Under the pieces are notes generated by a model, which saw only the letters and a program-made list of their open reading frames with translations, ran no database searches and had not been told where the DNA came from. A stretch of DNA of 64,000 nucleotides from Crocodylus rhombifer (lineage: Eukaryota > Chordata > Crocodylia > Crocodylidae): positions 62,001 to 126,000 of the forward strand of contig JAVSML010020421.1 in NCBI GenBank assembly GCA_038503035.1. The letters are read 5' to 3'. This document shows, piece by piece, positions 22,990-35,032 of the stretch. Made by a program: the position numbers and the translations under genes. The first letter of the stretch is position 1, and every line of letters starts with the position of its first letter.

Positions 22990-24520
22990 TATAATGCCTG
23001 GGAACCCCAGCTAGGTCCAGGTCTTCCTTATGTGAGGCAGTATACAAACACCAAATAAAAATGAAGGTTGTTACTACAACTTAAAACCTGATTTAAGAGA
23101 AGAAATAGCAGATAGATACAAGGGAGCAGTAAGAAAATAGCAAGCTGTATGGAAGACTGTGGTATTGCCATTGTTGGCCTAGTCAATTCCTGGCCCATTA
23201 TCAAGTTTTTTTGAAAGACAATGATAAAGTGGGTTTGTAAATGCTAGAAGGCAGCTTTGCTGAAGCATGGGGGATACATGGAAGAAAGCAAAAAAGCATT
23301 GAAACAGTATGAAAGTTTGATGGGATGATGGGTGACAGGAGTCAACCACTTGACATGAGAGATCATTGATAGGGAAGAGAAACCTGGAAGTGGACACAAG
23401 CAACTTACATTTGATATAAAAGAGAAAGAACAGCCAATGGATGGATGCAAAGTGAGGGGTGATGTGGTCAAAAAGGTGGGCGAGGGAATTGCATTTTATA
23501 AGGATGGAAAAAACAATGTTTCAGTAGTCAAGGTATAATGGCTAGGGCAAGAGGGCTATTGTTGTGTGGACAGGTAGGAAAGGCCTGGTATACACAAGAG
23601 GGGCCTGTGGAGACTCATATAAGCACAAGCAATTAACAAAAGTAATAAAAATGTGTAACATACAAGATGAGTCTTTCTTAAAGAGCCCAAAGAAATACTT
23701 AATCCTCCCCACAAAGATTTTAATTTAAAAAAAAATTCTACAAAGTTTTGCCCTTTACCCCAAAGGGCAATTCGTAACTGTTATGCAAAAGCCAAGGAAT
23801 CACCACCCAACTCAATGGAATCATTTGTGAAGTAGCTTACAGATCACTCCGTGGCTGTTGTCGTGGGGAGGGAAGAAAGGAGGAACAGGGTTGCTGGCCA
23901 GGCATGGGGAGAAAATAAATGGTGATTAAAACAAAAGGATGTGAAAGCTCAAGAAATGTTTTGTACTGTTCCTCTAGACACATCTTAAAATATCCACATG
24001 TTGTGTAAGCTATGCAAAATGGCAATATGATGCATTGCCCAGGTGAATCAAGAACAGCAATGAAGGATATGCGATTGCTTGGTTACGTATCTGTCACACA
24101 GGGCTTTCGCTGTTGCAGCAATCACACTTTGTAAGAGAGAAGGGGATTGTCCATGGTCATTAATTTCACATAAAGAAAGCAAATAGTAAGTCCACTGTGA
24201 ATGCATTTATCATCTGGGCCGTCTCTATTGTCAGTTCCGTCTTCTGCTAGATGAATTAGAGCAGCAGAGGTATAACCTGAAGGGTTTTCAAATTCATGTT
24301 ATTTCCATACTGAGAGGGCCCAATAGTCCAGTCCAGTCCAGTTCTGTAATCGCATTGGTACATGGACGCCCTTGATTTTTGGTAGCTTTGGGCATTAGGA
24401 GAGACATTGAGAAATGCCCGGAGAACTACAGCGTCATTTTTAAGATGTCACTATTATCCTGTTAAAATCTGTAAGTCTCTCTGACAGTTCAATGAGAGAG
24501 AGGCTGGTTCATGAGTGACA
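22990..24520. other. Unassigned stretch
   Basis: A-rich plus strand with no coding signal. A small hairpin 'tgccctttaccccaaagggca' at about 23750 is the only structure noted. Confidence 0.4.
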
Positions 24521-24524
24521 GGTA

Positions 24525-24690
24525 CCAATGGTTAGGACACAAGGCTTTGACTTGGCAAAGCCAGGCATGGTTCAAGTCCCTTTGCCACAGAATTCCTTTG
24601 TGACCTTAGGAAAGTCACATAGGGATAGATTTACAAACTGAGACACTGAAAGATGCAGAGAGGTGTCTAGTGGAAATGGTAAACGGAATT
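24525..24690 (+). mobile_element. tRNA-derived SINE (MIR/CORE-SINE-like)
   Basis: A tRNA-like head ('ggttaggacacaaggctttg', then 'ggttcaagtccc', a degraded B box) is followed by 'tttgccacagaattcctttg', 'tgaccttaggaaagtcac' and 'tttacaaactgagacactga'. This order matches the amniote tRNA-head plus MIR-type core layout. The A box is weak, so transcription is unlikely. Confidence 0.62.
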
Positions 24691-25067
24691 AAACCAAAGA
24701 GTAAAATACCTTTATTATGCCCTGCTGTAAATCCCACTTGATGTATAATTGTCTATCTTAATGCTTATCTTAAATCTGACCCTTTGTAATCCAGTTACCC
24801 ATCTTTAAGGACAATGATTACTTCTCCTCTCACAGGAGTATTATCAGGTGCTCAACTATCATGGTATTGGAACCATATATGTAACCAAGGATTTATTCAC
24901 AGGACCCTCAGGAAAATTAATTAGTTGTATTTTTAAAGATACTTTAGCAGCATTAAAGCCTCACAGACATGCTTTCACTGAGCCTCTCCCAGTGGTTTTT
25001 GTAAGGAACACATTAGAGGCCTTGGCATAAATGCCTCCATCTTGTATATAGGCAGGCAAGGTTCTTT

Positions 25068-25199
25068 GAGTAGATGTGATATCTTTTTTAGACCAACTGA
25101 GTAGTTGGAAAAAAGTTGAAGAAGGGTGACTGCACCCAAAAGATTGCTAAGAACTTTTTTACAACTGCTCAGTTGGTCTAATAAAAGATATCATATCTA
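25068..25199 (+). mobile_element. Foldback repeat family C with hammerhead-like core, interrupted
   Basis: Two arms of about 45 nt are inverted repeats of each other: 'gtagatgtgatatc'... 'tagaccaactgag' on the left, and the complement of 'ctcagttggtctaataaaag' on the right. The centre reads TTGAAGA, then a GGGTG/CACCC hairpin, then AAAAG, a decayed form of the CTGANGA-hairpin-GAAA pattern at 39871. The repeat continues after an inserted MITE at 25424-25475 with 'agaccaacacggctacaa', a sequence I associate with the 3' side of this family in crocodilians and turtles. Assignment to Penelope-like elements is inference. Confidence 0.5.
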
Positions 25200-25421
25200 C
25201 AGGTTTCCTTTGCCAACCGGGGGCTTCGGTTCCTAAAAGTTCCTGTGGTTGGCAAGACCGTGGTTGGCCAGACAAAAGGCTTATTGGAAAATGGCAGGTG
25301 GCGGGCTGATGTGTGGCCATGGAAAAATGTGGTTACACAAAACTGTATACCATGGTAGCCAAAATGGTATATAGAATATTAAGTGTGGCTACTCAAAACC
25401 ACGGTTGGTGAGGGAAACCTA
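25200..25421. mobile_element. Pogo/Tigger-like MITE, 222 bp, nested
   Basis: The left end CAGGTTTCCTTTGCCAACCG and the reverse complement of the right end (TAGGTTTCCCTCACCAACCG) are clear terminal inverted repeats. Both sides are flanked by TA (25198-25199, 25422-25423), the Tc1/mariner/pogo target duplication, and the CAGG-type start fits Tigger elements. It splits a foldback repeat, so it is the younger insertion. No transposase. Confidence 0.66.
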
Positions 25422-25423
25422 TA

Positions 25424-25475
25424 CTCAAAGATCCTTGCCTGCATGTCCTTAGACCAACACGGCTACAAGCAACAA
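25424..25475 (+). mobile_element. Foldback repeat family C, 3' continuation
   Basis: 'ctcaaagatccttgcctgc' and 'agaccaacacggctacaagc' continue the repeat broken by the MITE at 25200-25421. Confidence 0.5.
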
Positions 25476-27766
25476 CCCCAGCTCCATCTTGTATACAGCT
25501 TTCATTATATAATGGCTGGAACAAACTTTGGGTAACCTTGTTAAGGAGACAAGCTTGCAAGGCCCGATTCTGTGTTTTACTGATGTAGACACAAAAGCTC
25601 TGACATAAGTGTTTGACCTTATAATAAAAATTAAGCATAAGGAGTAGCACTCCTTGCCAAGAGCCATCAGAGGCCTTCCTACTTAAAACAGCTGTTAAGT
25701 ATTTATCATAAATGCTTCCCTTAGCTGGAGAGGGGGGTTTTCACGATCGACTCCTTTCATTAACATATACCTAAACACATTGTACATAGATGCACACAAT
25801 TAATAATTGAATGTCTTTGATTGTAAACCTGGGGGGAGTGGGGAAAAATGGACCTGAGCTATTGAAAGAACTGAATAAGGGCTGAGTTCCTGGGGCCCGG
25901 CCTATGCCCATCCTCCAAGGCATGAGTATGTTTTTATATTTTCATTGCCTGGTCTGAATACTAGCTACACTTATGTTTAGCCGTCCAATACAGTGATTCT
26001 CTTGAGAAGAGACAAATGTGATCTCTTTTTATTCCAGGGGCCCTTATCTGACAAAGTAAGTTCCCTTCGTCCCAGTTTGGGGATAGAGGACTTCCCTTTA
26101 ATTTTCATTCAGTTTAGTTTAATCTGCTTTGCAAGTCAATTCATGCAAAATAAAGTAACACCTCTTTAATTGTAACCGGATGTCACTTTATTAATAGAGT
26201 TTTAACAAACATTTACTATGCACTTTTAAATTTACACTTTTCATTGACTCAAACTAACTTCTCTTAACGGGGAAATTCCCCAAATATCTGAGCCCTGAGG
26301 TAAACAGATATGTGACATCAGGGATATTTACACAGGCAAAAGGGATTAAACACCAGGTTTGGAGTGGAGATGTTGAGTACGTATTATGATGTTTCCCATC
26401 TAAGATAATAATACATTTTCACTATTAGATAGTTGCTATGGCAATTGATAGCACTGCTCTACCGAATAAGCATTCTTACCAGGACACTGATTTCACACCA
26501 TCACAGACATCTAATTTGAACTCTGTTAAAGAATCAGCACAAGGCTTAGCCTTGAATTGGGAGCAATCATTTGTCTATCATCTCCTTTTCTAGGTCAGTC
26601 AATCATAAAATTACCATATTAATATTACCATGTTTTTTCTCTTTCCAGAAAGTAGTTCTGCCTATTTGCTCACAATTTTTCATTGTGAAAAATGGATGTC
26701 AAGCAATTCTTATGGACAAAACTATGTTTTCCCCTGCATGTGGTGACCGTCTCATACTCCTGTCTTGCTCTGGGGTGGAATCTTCCAATATATCAGGAGT
26801 CATGAGCTATCATGTATTAATGACCAGCATGACTACCAAGGAAAGCCTGGAGGCAATGGCTCTTGACTGATAAGAGATACAAAAGGCGGAGAAGCTTAAA
26901 ATGTGGCCAAAAGTATTCACCCTATATTAAAGGAAAGTCAAAAGGGCAGTAAAGTGTCCCATACTTCGTATAAGCCAAATGCAGTGCCACACCAAGATGT
27001 CCCAAGAAAGGCACTGTGTACAAGCCAGTCCAGTCTTCTCACTCTATCCTGGGTTTAACCCCACACATTTTTTTTGGAATTAGAGCTGCCATGTGTCCAA
27101 GTCTTTGGAGAGCTGTCCCAAGACTGAAAGAGGTTTTCTGCATGCCCCTGTGTCTGTGATGGAGAAAGGTCTGATTCTGCACAGATACAAGGACAAGCAA
27201 CATGGCTTCAGAGTCAAGCTGCTACAAAGCTCCGATCTCACCTCTTCTACTCATTGCTAGTGTTTCCTTGCACTCTGTAACCCTTGCTATTAATTAAGGC
27301 TTCACGTATCTCCCATGTAACGCAAACAGGAATCGTTCCCTGCATGTTTCAAGTAACAAACCTGAGCAGTTTGCCTACAGTCATTTCCAGTAGAGGTTGA
27401 AAGAGAATATAAAATATGGCAAATTCAAATCATACCTGCCCCATCTTTCAGATTGAACCTGCCAAATATAGGTGCTTGGTTATTTTGTCTCTGAGCAGTG
27501 CTCTAACCTGCAGAATACTTCGTCCCAGAGCCAAAAACAAAGGTAAGAAATACCGATACCCTACTTTCCATTGTGTATCATATATGGGTAACAATTTGCA
27601 TTTTATCCAAACTATTCAGATGCTCTTCCTATCTCTTTAAGGGTGTATATTTGAATAAATTTATGAAGTTATTCTAACAAATATCCTGGGGCATTCTGTT
27701 ATACAGATCATAGGCTGCATAAACATGCATTTCCCTGTGTTTTTAAATTTACATTCTTTTACATTA
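25476..27766. other. Unassigned stretch, with one exon-like open frame
   Basis: Mostly AT-rich. At 26637-26648 a pyrimidine tract ending 'ctctttccag' precedes an open frame reaching a stop at about 26870 (roughly 73 residues from the AG). I do not recognise the product, and there is no supporting donor, domain or partner exon, so it is not called a gene. A weak minus-strand MIR-like patch lies near 27345-27400. Confidence 0.3.
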
Positions 27767-27771
27767 GACGA

Positions 27772-28588
27772 TGTTAGAGCCTGACTCCATGTGGTGCCCA
27801 ACAACTAGGGAGATGATGGTCCAATTACCCGTGGATTGTGTTACTCATTAGCCAAAGCAGGCAGGGAGCAAACACCAGCACACATTGCTCGCAACGGCTT
27901 TATTCACGATGGAGACAGCTTCCGGCGAGTTCTCTCACCATGAGAGATGAGGAGCAGCCCTGAACAATAGTTTCGTCTTACATTTATACACTTTGGTTCA
28001 TACTCATTAACATTCGCTCCACCTCTGTTCTTCCACCCATTTCTCCTCCTATCTCAAGCTCTGCCTCTGTTTACTGTTTGCTTCATTAACATGAAATTGG
28101 CTATGCATTACATTCATTTACATGTCTTTTTGCTATGCGCGGATGTCTACAACCTGACTCCAACTCTTCAGTTAATGGGCGGACTTTGACCAAAACCTGG
28201 AAGCTTCTGGAAGCTTCTTCAATCACTATTCACCTTTCTGCATATGTTCATCTTGGATTCTGTTACCAATTAAGTGTTGTTTTTCACATTCCCGTCTGTT
28301 TTTCTGTCTTAGGTTGTACCATCTTCCACCTTTATTGAGGCCCCTGTATCTTACTTCGTTTCTTACTGTAACTGGTTCACAGCACACAGCTCACACAGAT
28401 TCACTTGCTGCTTTTTTTTTCTCATAAAATGGTTGACACAGTTAAGATGGTTACTTAGCATAAGCAAATGGCTAACTTAGCTATTATTCTGCCTTATGGT
28501 CAGCAGCTCTGCTAGGCCACAGGTCATGCCTTTTATTCAGCTGCAAATCCAATGCTACCTAATAATCCAAATTATTGTCACCATAACA
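27772..28588 (-). mobile_element. Solo LTR of an endogenous retrovirus-like element, minus strand, 817 bp
   Basis: Plus-strand termini are TGTTAGAGCC (27772) and CACCATAACA (28588), so the ends are TGTTA/TAACA inverted. Flanking 5-mers 'gacga' (27767-27771) and 'gaaga' (28589-28593) match at four of five positions. On the minus strand a TATA motif 'tgtataaatg' (27981-27990) is followed about 80 nt later by AATAAA (27899-27904), leaving a U5 of about 127 nt. That spacing is typical of a retroviral U3-R-U5. No internal genes adjoin, so it is a recombined solo LTR. Confidence 0.7.
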
Positions 28589-28614
28589 GAAGAAGGATAA
28601 ACAGAAGCCAGCCC

Positions 28615-28684
28615 GCTGTTGTGGTTCAGTGGTATAATCCTTGTCTGCCATGCAGGAAACCTGGGGTTTAACACCCCCCCCACC
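28615..28684 (+). pseudogene. tRNA-Gly(GCC)-like pseudogene
   Basis: 'tggttcagtggtataatcc' matches the D-arm/A-box of tRNA-Gly, and 'cttgtctgccatgcagg' gives an anticodon arm with loop CTGCCAT and anticodon GCC. A T-arm-like 'ggggtttaacacccc' follows. The 3' acceptor strand is replaced by a C-run and CA repeat and cannot pair with the 5' 'gctgttg', and the B box is off-consensus (TTTAACA). It lies 26 bp outside a minus-strand LTR's U3 end, so it is not a primer-binding site. Likely a retroposed or decayed tRNA rather than a working gene. Confidence 0.55.
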
Positions 28685-28700
28685 ACACACACACACACAC
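28673..28700. repeat. C-run and (CA)n microsatellite
   Basis: Nine C bases followed by about nine CA units directly abut the tRNA-like sequence. Confidence 0.9.
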
Positions 28701-28702
28701 CC

Positions 28703-31148
28703 CTCCAACATGCACATAACTGCAGTCATTGAAGCACCAAATATTGAGACTCAATTTGGCCTTTGGATTCTGTCTACCTGGGCAGCCTCCACTCCTTCAT
28801 ACTCCTGTCTAGGCATGTATGTCAATGGTTTGGCTAAACTCTCATGCACACACCATGATCCAGAAGGATCGACAGCTACCTGTTACTATATAATCAATAG
28901 GCAAAGAATGAATTCATCCCCTGCCCCACCTGTATTGTGCTGTAGACAAAATGAGGTACAATTTATTCCTTTGGCACAAGTGCAAGGTATCTGGCATGTC
29001 AGCATGCTGTGTCCTACAGATAATTTATGCCTGTTAGTGCTTAGAAGAGGGCTGGATTCTTCACAGCATTGCAAATGAGGTACAGAGACATGCACCTATA
29101 GGTCACCATCTGAGCTCAATGAAGGTCAATAGGAATTCCCATCTAACAGCTGTCTGGTGGTCCATCTATGAGATGAGCTTTATGAAATCCTAAACTCATC
29201 ATTGGCCTTTGTGTCCATTGGTGTACTCTATAGGGGAGTCAAAAACTTCATGAATGAATAGAGGAACCACTCCCTTTGTCCCTAGAAGTCACTGCTAAAG
29301 TCAGGAGCAACAGAAATTACAGACAATTTTCAGACATGAAGCTTTTCCTTGTTTGCTTCTGCAGAATGTGGAGCTTCAATTTTGTTTGTCAAGAAAAAAG
29401 AAATACCATGGCTCCCTTCACTCTCCATTTTCATACTCCCCATACTCTCTTTGGGCTTCTGTGTCTCTCTGGTGCTGCTTATTTTTTCTTCATTTCTATT
29501 TTTGCATGGGACTTTGAACACAGGATGCAATTCTGGTTCATTAACAGCACTGAAGTATAATTTACTATTTTTTCAAAGATGCAAAGTTAGAATGGTGCTA
29601 AAGACGGTGTAAATGTAGGAGGGAGATACATTTCCTATTCAAAGACATAACAGCTTTGTCAGGGCTGCATAGGACAAGATTTTTAAATATCTTCAAAAAT
29701 GCAGCCCTTTAGAGATGCTAGTGGAAGCATAGGAATTGCCTTAGGATGCAGCACAGCTACCATTAACACTGTGCTGAGTATAAGAAAACTTCAGACACAT
29801 AAACTTGGAGCACTTTGCTTCAACTCATCAGTCAGAGCAATGAACTCTATTTTCAATGGGACGCCATCCATACCACAAGGTCTAGATCATGAGCAGGGAT
29901 TTATTAAAAGGAAGGAGTTGCTAGGAAAAGCAAAGTGCATTAACTTTTGGATGTTGAATTCTTTTATGAAGCTCTGAGTACGTTTCCAGTGGTCAAACCT
30001 CTGACTTGCCATCACATCAAACCTAAGTTGTTCATTTCTGTCCCATTTTATGCCTGCTCACATAACGTTTTGCTTCCTGCTTCTCCTACCCCCACATCAG
30101 CACCTTTTCACCTCTGTGAAAGCCACATGATTGCATTATTTGGGAGATTAAACTCCCACTGAAGCTACTGGAGTTGGCTTCAGTTCTGTTTGGATCATCG
30201 TCATAATATCCATCGCCCATTCCCATCTCACATTGCTCCTCTTGGGATCCCCTCCTTAAGCCAGTGAAAGTTTCTTCAACTCTATCCTACTCCAATTGCC
30301 TTCCGTGCTAATTTTCCAAGAATTCATTGCATTATCAGGGTTTTGTAGATATAGTTTCTTTTTTCTCTTAGGGCCCAGAAGTTATCCCGGCATTTCTGGG
30401 GTAACACTAGAAAGAATCTGTGATGTTCTGGTGTAGTTGAAAAGTTGTCAAATCTACTAACTGTTTTACATCCATGTAGAATTTCTTCTCTGAAAATCTT
30501 GGGCTAAGCATATAGAAAGACGAAGGATGAAAGGAAACCCATGGTTGACCAAACAGAAAAATTCCTGTTATTTTCAAAGCTGTCCTTGCAAGAAAATAGT
30601 CTAGAAACCTTGATTGCACTGAAACTATTCTCAGAACAAAGTGCTATTGCTCACAGTGAGAAATGGTATCACAATTTGACCTTGACATATCTGGGAAATC
30701 TTCAACTAGACATGTTCTACTGAGTGTTATTGTGTTCCCTTCCTGGAAAACAAGCTCCACATTGACAATGACAGCATTATAAATTCACTATCAGGTAAAA
30801 TACTATAATTGCAAGTGTTGTACTTTGTCAATTCAGAGCATGAAAGACATAAGGAAAACAATACCGAGTAAAGCAATATTTGGAAACAGCCATGGAGCAC
30901 TCATCCAGTTACAGAGCACACACCACTGATTGCTCGTTAACCTGTTGTTAGTAAGTACACAAACAATCTTTCTACTGTTGACCAATTAGTATATGGGTCA
31001 GCTTCCACTGATTAAAAAACTTACGGGTCGTTTCAATTCAGGTTCTTTATTCTCCACCTCAACCTTCAGCCACCATCTACAGACCTGGTGCAAAATCCTG
31101 GCTTTATTGAAGCCAATGGGTAGTTTCCTAATGTTTTCTAAAAGACCA
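28703..31148. other. Unassigned stretch
   Basis: No gene recognised. Patches such as 'aaactcccactgaagc' near 30150 resemble widespread old amniote repeat debris. Short open frames (for example 29276-29612) show no domain or signal I can name. Confidence 0.35.
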
Positions 31149-31447
31149 AGGGCTGCTATAGATGCATGGAAATCCAACGCATCGATTAAGCGAGTCTGCT
31201 GGAGCACAGAAATTGCCGCGCTCCACCAGCCTTCCACGGCACGTGTATCGGTGTTTCCGCACTGAAAAAATAGTGGTGGGACCCTCTGAAAGAAAACACG
31301 TTTGATGAGCTTTAGTTCAAAGTGCCCCACTGCCATTTTTTCAGCATGAGGACACTGCTATATGTGATGCATGGGTGCTTTTAATTAGCGCGGGTTGCTA
31401 ATTAAAGCGCCTTGTGCCACATCCCACAACGCATTTAAAAATGCCCC
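31149..31447. mobile_element. Short DNA transposon (MITE family A), copy 2
   Basis: Starts 'agggctgctatagatgcat' and ends 'aaaatgcccc'. The interior 'gattaagcgagtctgctgga', 'gcgctccaccag' and 'gctaattaaagcgcc' run parallel to the copy at 41872-42209 in the same order. Both copies share an internal hairpin ('ctggagc' with 'gcgctcca'). No coding sequence. Confidence 0.6.
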
Positions 31448-32214
31448 AAGTTTTTATTCTGATGCCTAACATTGCAATTCCAGAAGCAACTGAAAGAGCT
31501 GAAGTTAGACTGTAAAGATGGAAATTTTTCAATGGTTTCTGGCTCAGGATCACTTTTCGGTCACTGCAGAATGTTGTAGCTCGCGAGCCATTTATTCTGA
31601 ACGAGCTCCTTCATTCCTGTTAAAGGCCGATGTAATTGTGACAGCTTTGATCTTGGCTAACACCATTTCTGGCTGACTGAGCCTGAGACCTCTGTAGCTG
31701 AGTGCCAGATACACATATCAAGAACTAGAGCACCAAGTTCTCTTGTGTCACATTTTTGGCAAATCAGAAACAGGAGAACATGAACACACAATGACTTCTG
31801 GGTAACAGAACTGCTCCCAGAATCACTGGCCAGTTGGAAATACTGAAGGAAGAAAAAGCATATTTCAGTGTTTTCCATTGGCCTTTCTAATGCAGAGCTC
31901 CAGAACTGTTGTAATACTGGATACATAATGCATGCTTACTCAGACCATTAGTAATTCAATCAGAAGTATCACAATGGGGGTGTTAAAGTGCCAAGGAATT
32001 TATTTTACTTCCCCAGGCAATTTTCAACATGAGAAATATTTTAATGAACTTATTTCAGATTGTTTTAAATAGAAAAACAATATTAGAAAGCATTTTTCCC
32101 TAATCCCCCAATGTTTTTTTTTTTTTTAAAAAACTCACAACCCCTAAAATATAGAAGGACATATCCATGCTGCCATAAAAGCATTTATACATTGTATAAA
32201 TGTATAAAGGTAAT
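31448..32214. other. Unassigned stretch
   Basis: Nothing supported in this stretch. Confidence 0.4.
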
Positions 32215-32645
32215 GAAAATGCTTGATGGTTACGGGGCTGGGGCACAGGGCTTGTGATGAGAGACTGAGGGAACTGGGCTGATTTAGTTTGCAGAAGAGA
32301 AGACCAAGGCGGGATTTGATAGCAGCCTTCAACTCCCAGCGGGGGGCGGGGGTTGAAAGAGGATGGAGCTGGACTGTTCTCAGTGCGGGCAGACGGCAGA
32401 ACAAGGAGCAATGGGCTCAAGTTGCAGCAAGGAAAGTTGAGGTTAGATATTAGGAAGAACTTTATTATAAGAAGGGTAGTAAAGCACTGGAACAAGTTAC
32501 TCAGAGAAGCTGTGGACTCTCCATCCTTGGAGGCTTTTAAGACAAGGGGTGACTGGGATGACATGTTGGGGCTAGTCCTGCTTGGACCAGAGGGTTGGAC
32601 TTGATCTCCAGAGGTCCCTTCCAACCCTAATTTTTGATGGTTCTA
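32215..32645 (+). mobile_element. CR1 LINE, 3' end
   Basis: An open frame at 32353-32604 encodes SNGLKLQQGKLRLDIRKNF, then a WNKLLREAVDSPSLEAFK-type motif, the CR1 reverse transcriptase C-terminus. It is followed by the 3' UTR close 'gacttgatctccagaggtcc', 'cttccaaccctaatttttg'. The copy is 5'-truncated near 32215; upstream 'gatttgatagcagccttcaa' is also CR1. Same subfamily style as the copies at 51215 and 53907. Confidence 0.87.
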
Positions 32646-33774
32646 AAACTGTCAGGACATTAGTTACCATTTCCGTACAGAGTATTTTTTAAAAGACTTT
32701 CCCATCTTCAAATACCTAAATGAGACCTGAAGTGTTTTTGAAAACCTTATTCTACACGTAGGAGAGGGGCCTCATACATATGCATTATTATAAGTTTTTA
32801 CCTAGTTTATAACATGAATCTATGTGTTTTTTCACAACTTTGTGGCTCCACATTGATTTTCCACTACTGCGTGAAGGATTTTCCATTTCCACCTGCGGAA
32901 GCATCTTCCTCCTCCCACTTATCGAGAATAAATATCTCTTTCATGTGGCCATGAGTGCATGAGACAGATAGCAACAAGATCTGACAACACTTCCATTCCT
33001 TGGTAAGTACCCCTGATGAAAGGCATTTAATCATTCATGAGCAGGTCCCGTTTGTTGGGAATAGTTTGATTCCATGAGATTTGACAGCTTTCTGACATCT
33101 CCTCCAATTGTTGCAGTAATAACAGTGACAATGACAATGTCATTTAGAAATATCACGCGTGCGGCATGTGAATAGAGTTACATACCTACCGGAGGTAATA
33201 GAATAATGGAATAGCAAATGGTTTAGTAAAGAGAGTTGAAATTAGATTGGGCCAGGCTGCCAGGAAAGACAAAGAGATGTATAAATCCTGGATGGAGGAG
33301 GAATTGTTATGCCCGGTGAGACTGGTTGAGCTGTTGCTGTTTTGTACACGAGGGTGTCCAAGCTGCTACCATGCTGGGAAGAGGCCATAACATGGAATAG
33401 ATTAGAGCTGTGTTCTAGATGAGAGATGAAAGGTACCAATATGCAATTTTCCCTTCCTCTTAATTGAAGGACTAGGTTTTCTTGTGCCATCCAGCTGGGA
33501 TTCTCAAGCTTGACATTTGGCTGCATAAACCTTTTAGATGCCATTGAAAATCCATTTTTAATTATTAGTATACAGCACTAATGACAATGTGCATAATGCC
33601 CCCTCAACTCCCAAACACATACAGGCAAAGTGAAGGGGGTGGAGGGAATCACTCTACAGTGTAACCCCATACACTTGTCTACCAGCACAGCCCATCGCTC
33701 AAGTAGATCCTTGCAAGACTATATGTAAACTTCAGGATAACATGAAGAGAAGGAGGATGAATCCAGGAATTTCC
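32646..33774. other. Unassigned stretch
   Basis: Nothing supported in this stretch. Confidence 0.4.
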
Positions 33775-33885
33775 ATGCAACATCAGACATGTGGCCCATC
33801 TAGTCCAGTCTAACATCTGTGACTGAGGCCAGTGTCAGCCACTTCACAAAAAGGAGCCAGAAACCCCATGGTAGAGGCAGGACAA
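33775..33885 (+). repeat. Unclassified dispersed repeat (LINE 3'-end-like), copy 1
   Basis: 'catctagtccagtctaacat', 'ctgtgactgaggccagtgtc' and 'ccagaaaccccatggtag' share order and wording with 60775-60880. The pattern resembles the 3' ends of old amniote L3/CR1-type LINEs (inference). Confidence 0.45.
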
Positions 33886-34861
33886 CTGTCTTAACCGCTG
33901 ATAGCAAAGCAGTTCTCTCCCTTCCCTTATGTCACTCTAAATTGGGATATTCTCAATGTTCATCTCAAAGTCTAATTTCTTGAGGAGGATGGAACAAAAT
34001 TCTGCTGAACTTTCTCTTTCAGGTATACATATTGATGGTGAGTCTTCCTCTCTCAGAGCACCACCTGTAAAAAAGATAATAGTACAATATAGTCCTTGGA
34101 AGAGTTGGCATGAAGGCCAGATCTTCGGCTATGCAAGTTAGCATCTCTCCATTGGGCCCAAGTGAGTTGGACTGATCCATATGGATATGGCTTGAATTGG
34201 TGTAATTTGGCTTCCAAATTCAAGTCAAACGGTCTGCTGGAGGTAAATGCTCCAGTGGGCTAATGTTTGCTAGAGTGCAGCCTGTAGCAGTGTAGTATTG
34301 CTGTTAACCACTGCTGTACCCGTAGTTAAAGGTACACTGGCTTCTATCGCCAGAGGCACACAGGGGAGAGATGTGGCTAACATTTCATCCTGACATCTTT
34401 GACTCCCTATGACCCATTTACAGCTGGGGCAGCTTGGGGCCACACAAGTCCAAGTAATGATGAACTCAGGCTGGTGGAGCTATAACACAATGTTGTACCT
34501 AGTCTGAGCCAAATGCCCTTCTACCTATTGGGCACCTGGGTGAGAGCCTATTCCACCCTCTTCAAGTCCCTGAAAATCCATGAATGCATCTCCTTATGCA
34601 ACATACCTGACACTTAAGGCTGAGTTACAAAAAAAGCAGCAAAGGAGGAGCACTACCAACACTTTTTCAGGGACTTGAGCAAGGTGGAGTAAAATTGCTC
34701 TTAGGTGCCTTGGTCTATTTATGCACCGAATTGGTGGACTAGGAGCGGGCCCTGTCTGAGTTGTACTAGCTTGCTAAACACTGTAGGATCCATCCCTAAA
34801 ATCTTAAGGCATTGGATTTTCCTTTCACCTCCACTAGTGAAATGAGAATACATTTCATGGA
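33886..34861. other. Unassigned stretch
   Basis: Nothing supported in this stretch. Confidence 0.4.
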
Positions 34862-35032
34862 GTTCATAGTTTCATAGTTTCTAGGGTCGGAAGGGACCTG
34901 AGCAGATCATCTAGTCCGACCCCCTGCCATGGCAGGAAAGAGTACTGGGGTCAAACGACCCCAGCAAGGTGTTTGTCTAGCCTCCTCTTAAACACCCCCA
35001 GGGTAGGAGCCTGCACCACTTCTCTTGGAAGT
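34862..35032 (-). mobile_element. CR1 LINE, extreme 3' end, minus strand
   Basis: 'ttcatagtttcatagtttct' then 'gggtcggaagggacctgagc' and 'ccccctgccatggcaggaaa' are nearly the same as the 3' ends of the copies at 10285 and 47836, so these three belong to one subfamily. The element stops within the last coding codons near 35032. Confidence 0.88.

Noticed and set aside
28673..28700. tRNA plus LTR arrangement as a retroviral primer-binding site.
   Set aside because: The LTR is on the minus strand with its U3 end facing the tRNA-like sequence, and a primer-binding site would be complementary to a tRNA 3' end next to U5.
29276..29612. Hydrophobic open frames as small secreted or membrane proteins.
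   Set aside because: No splice context, no conserved motif, and the hydrophobicity follows from T-rich DNA.
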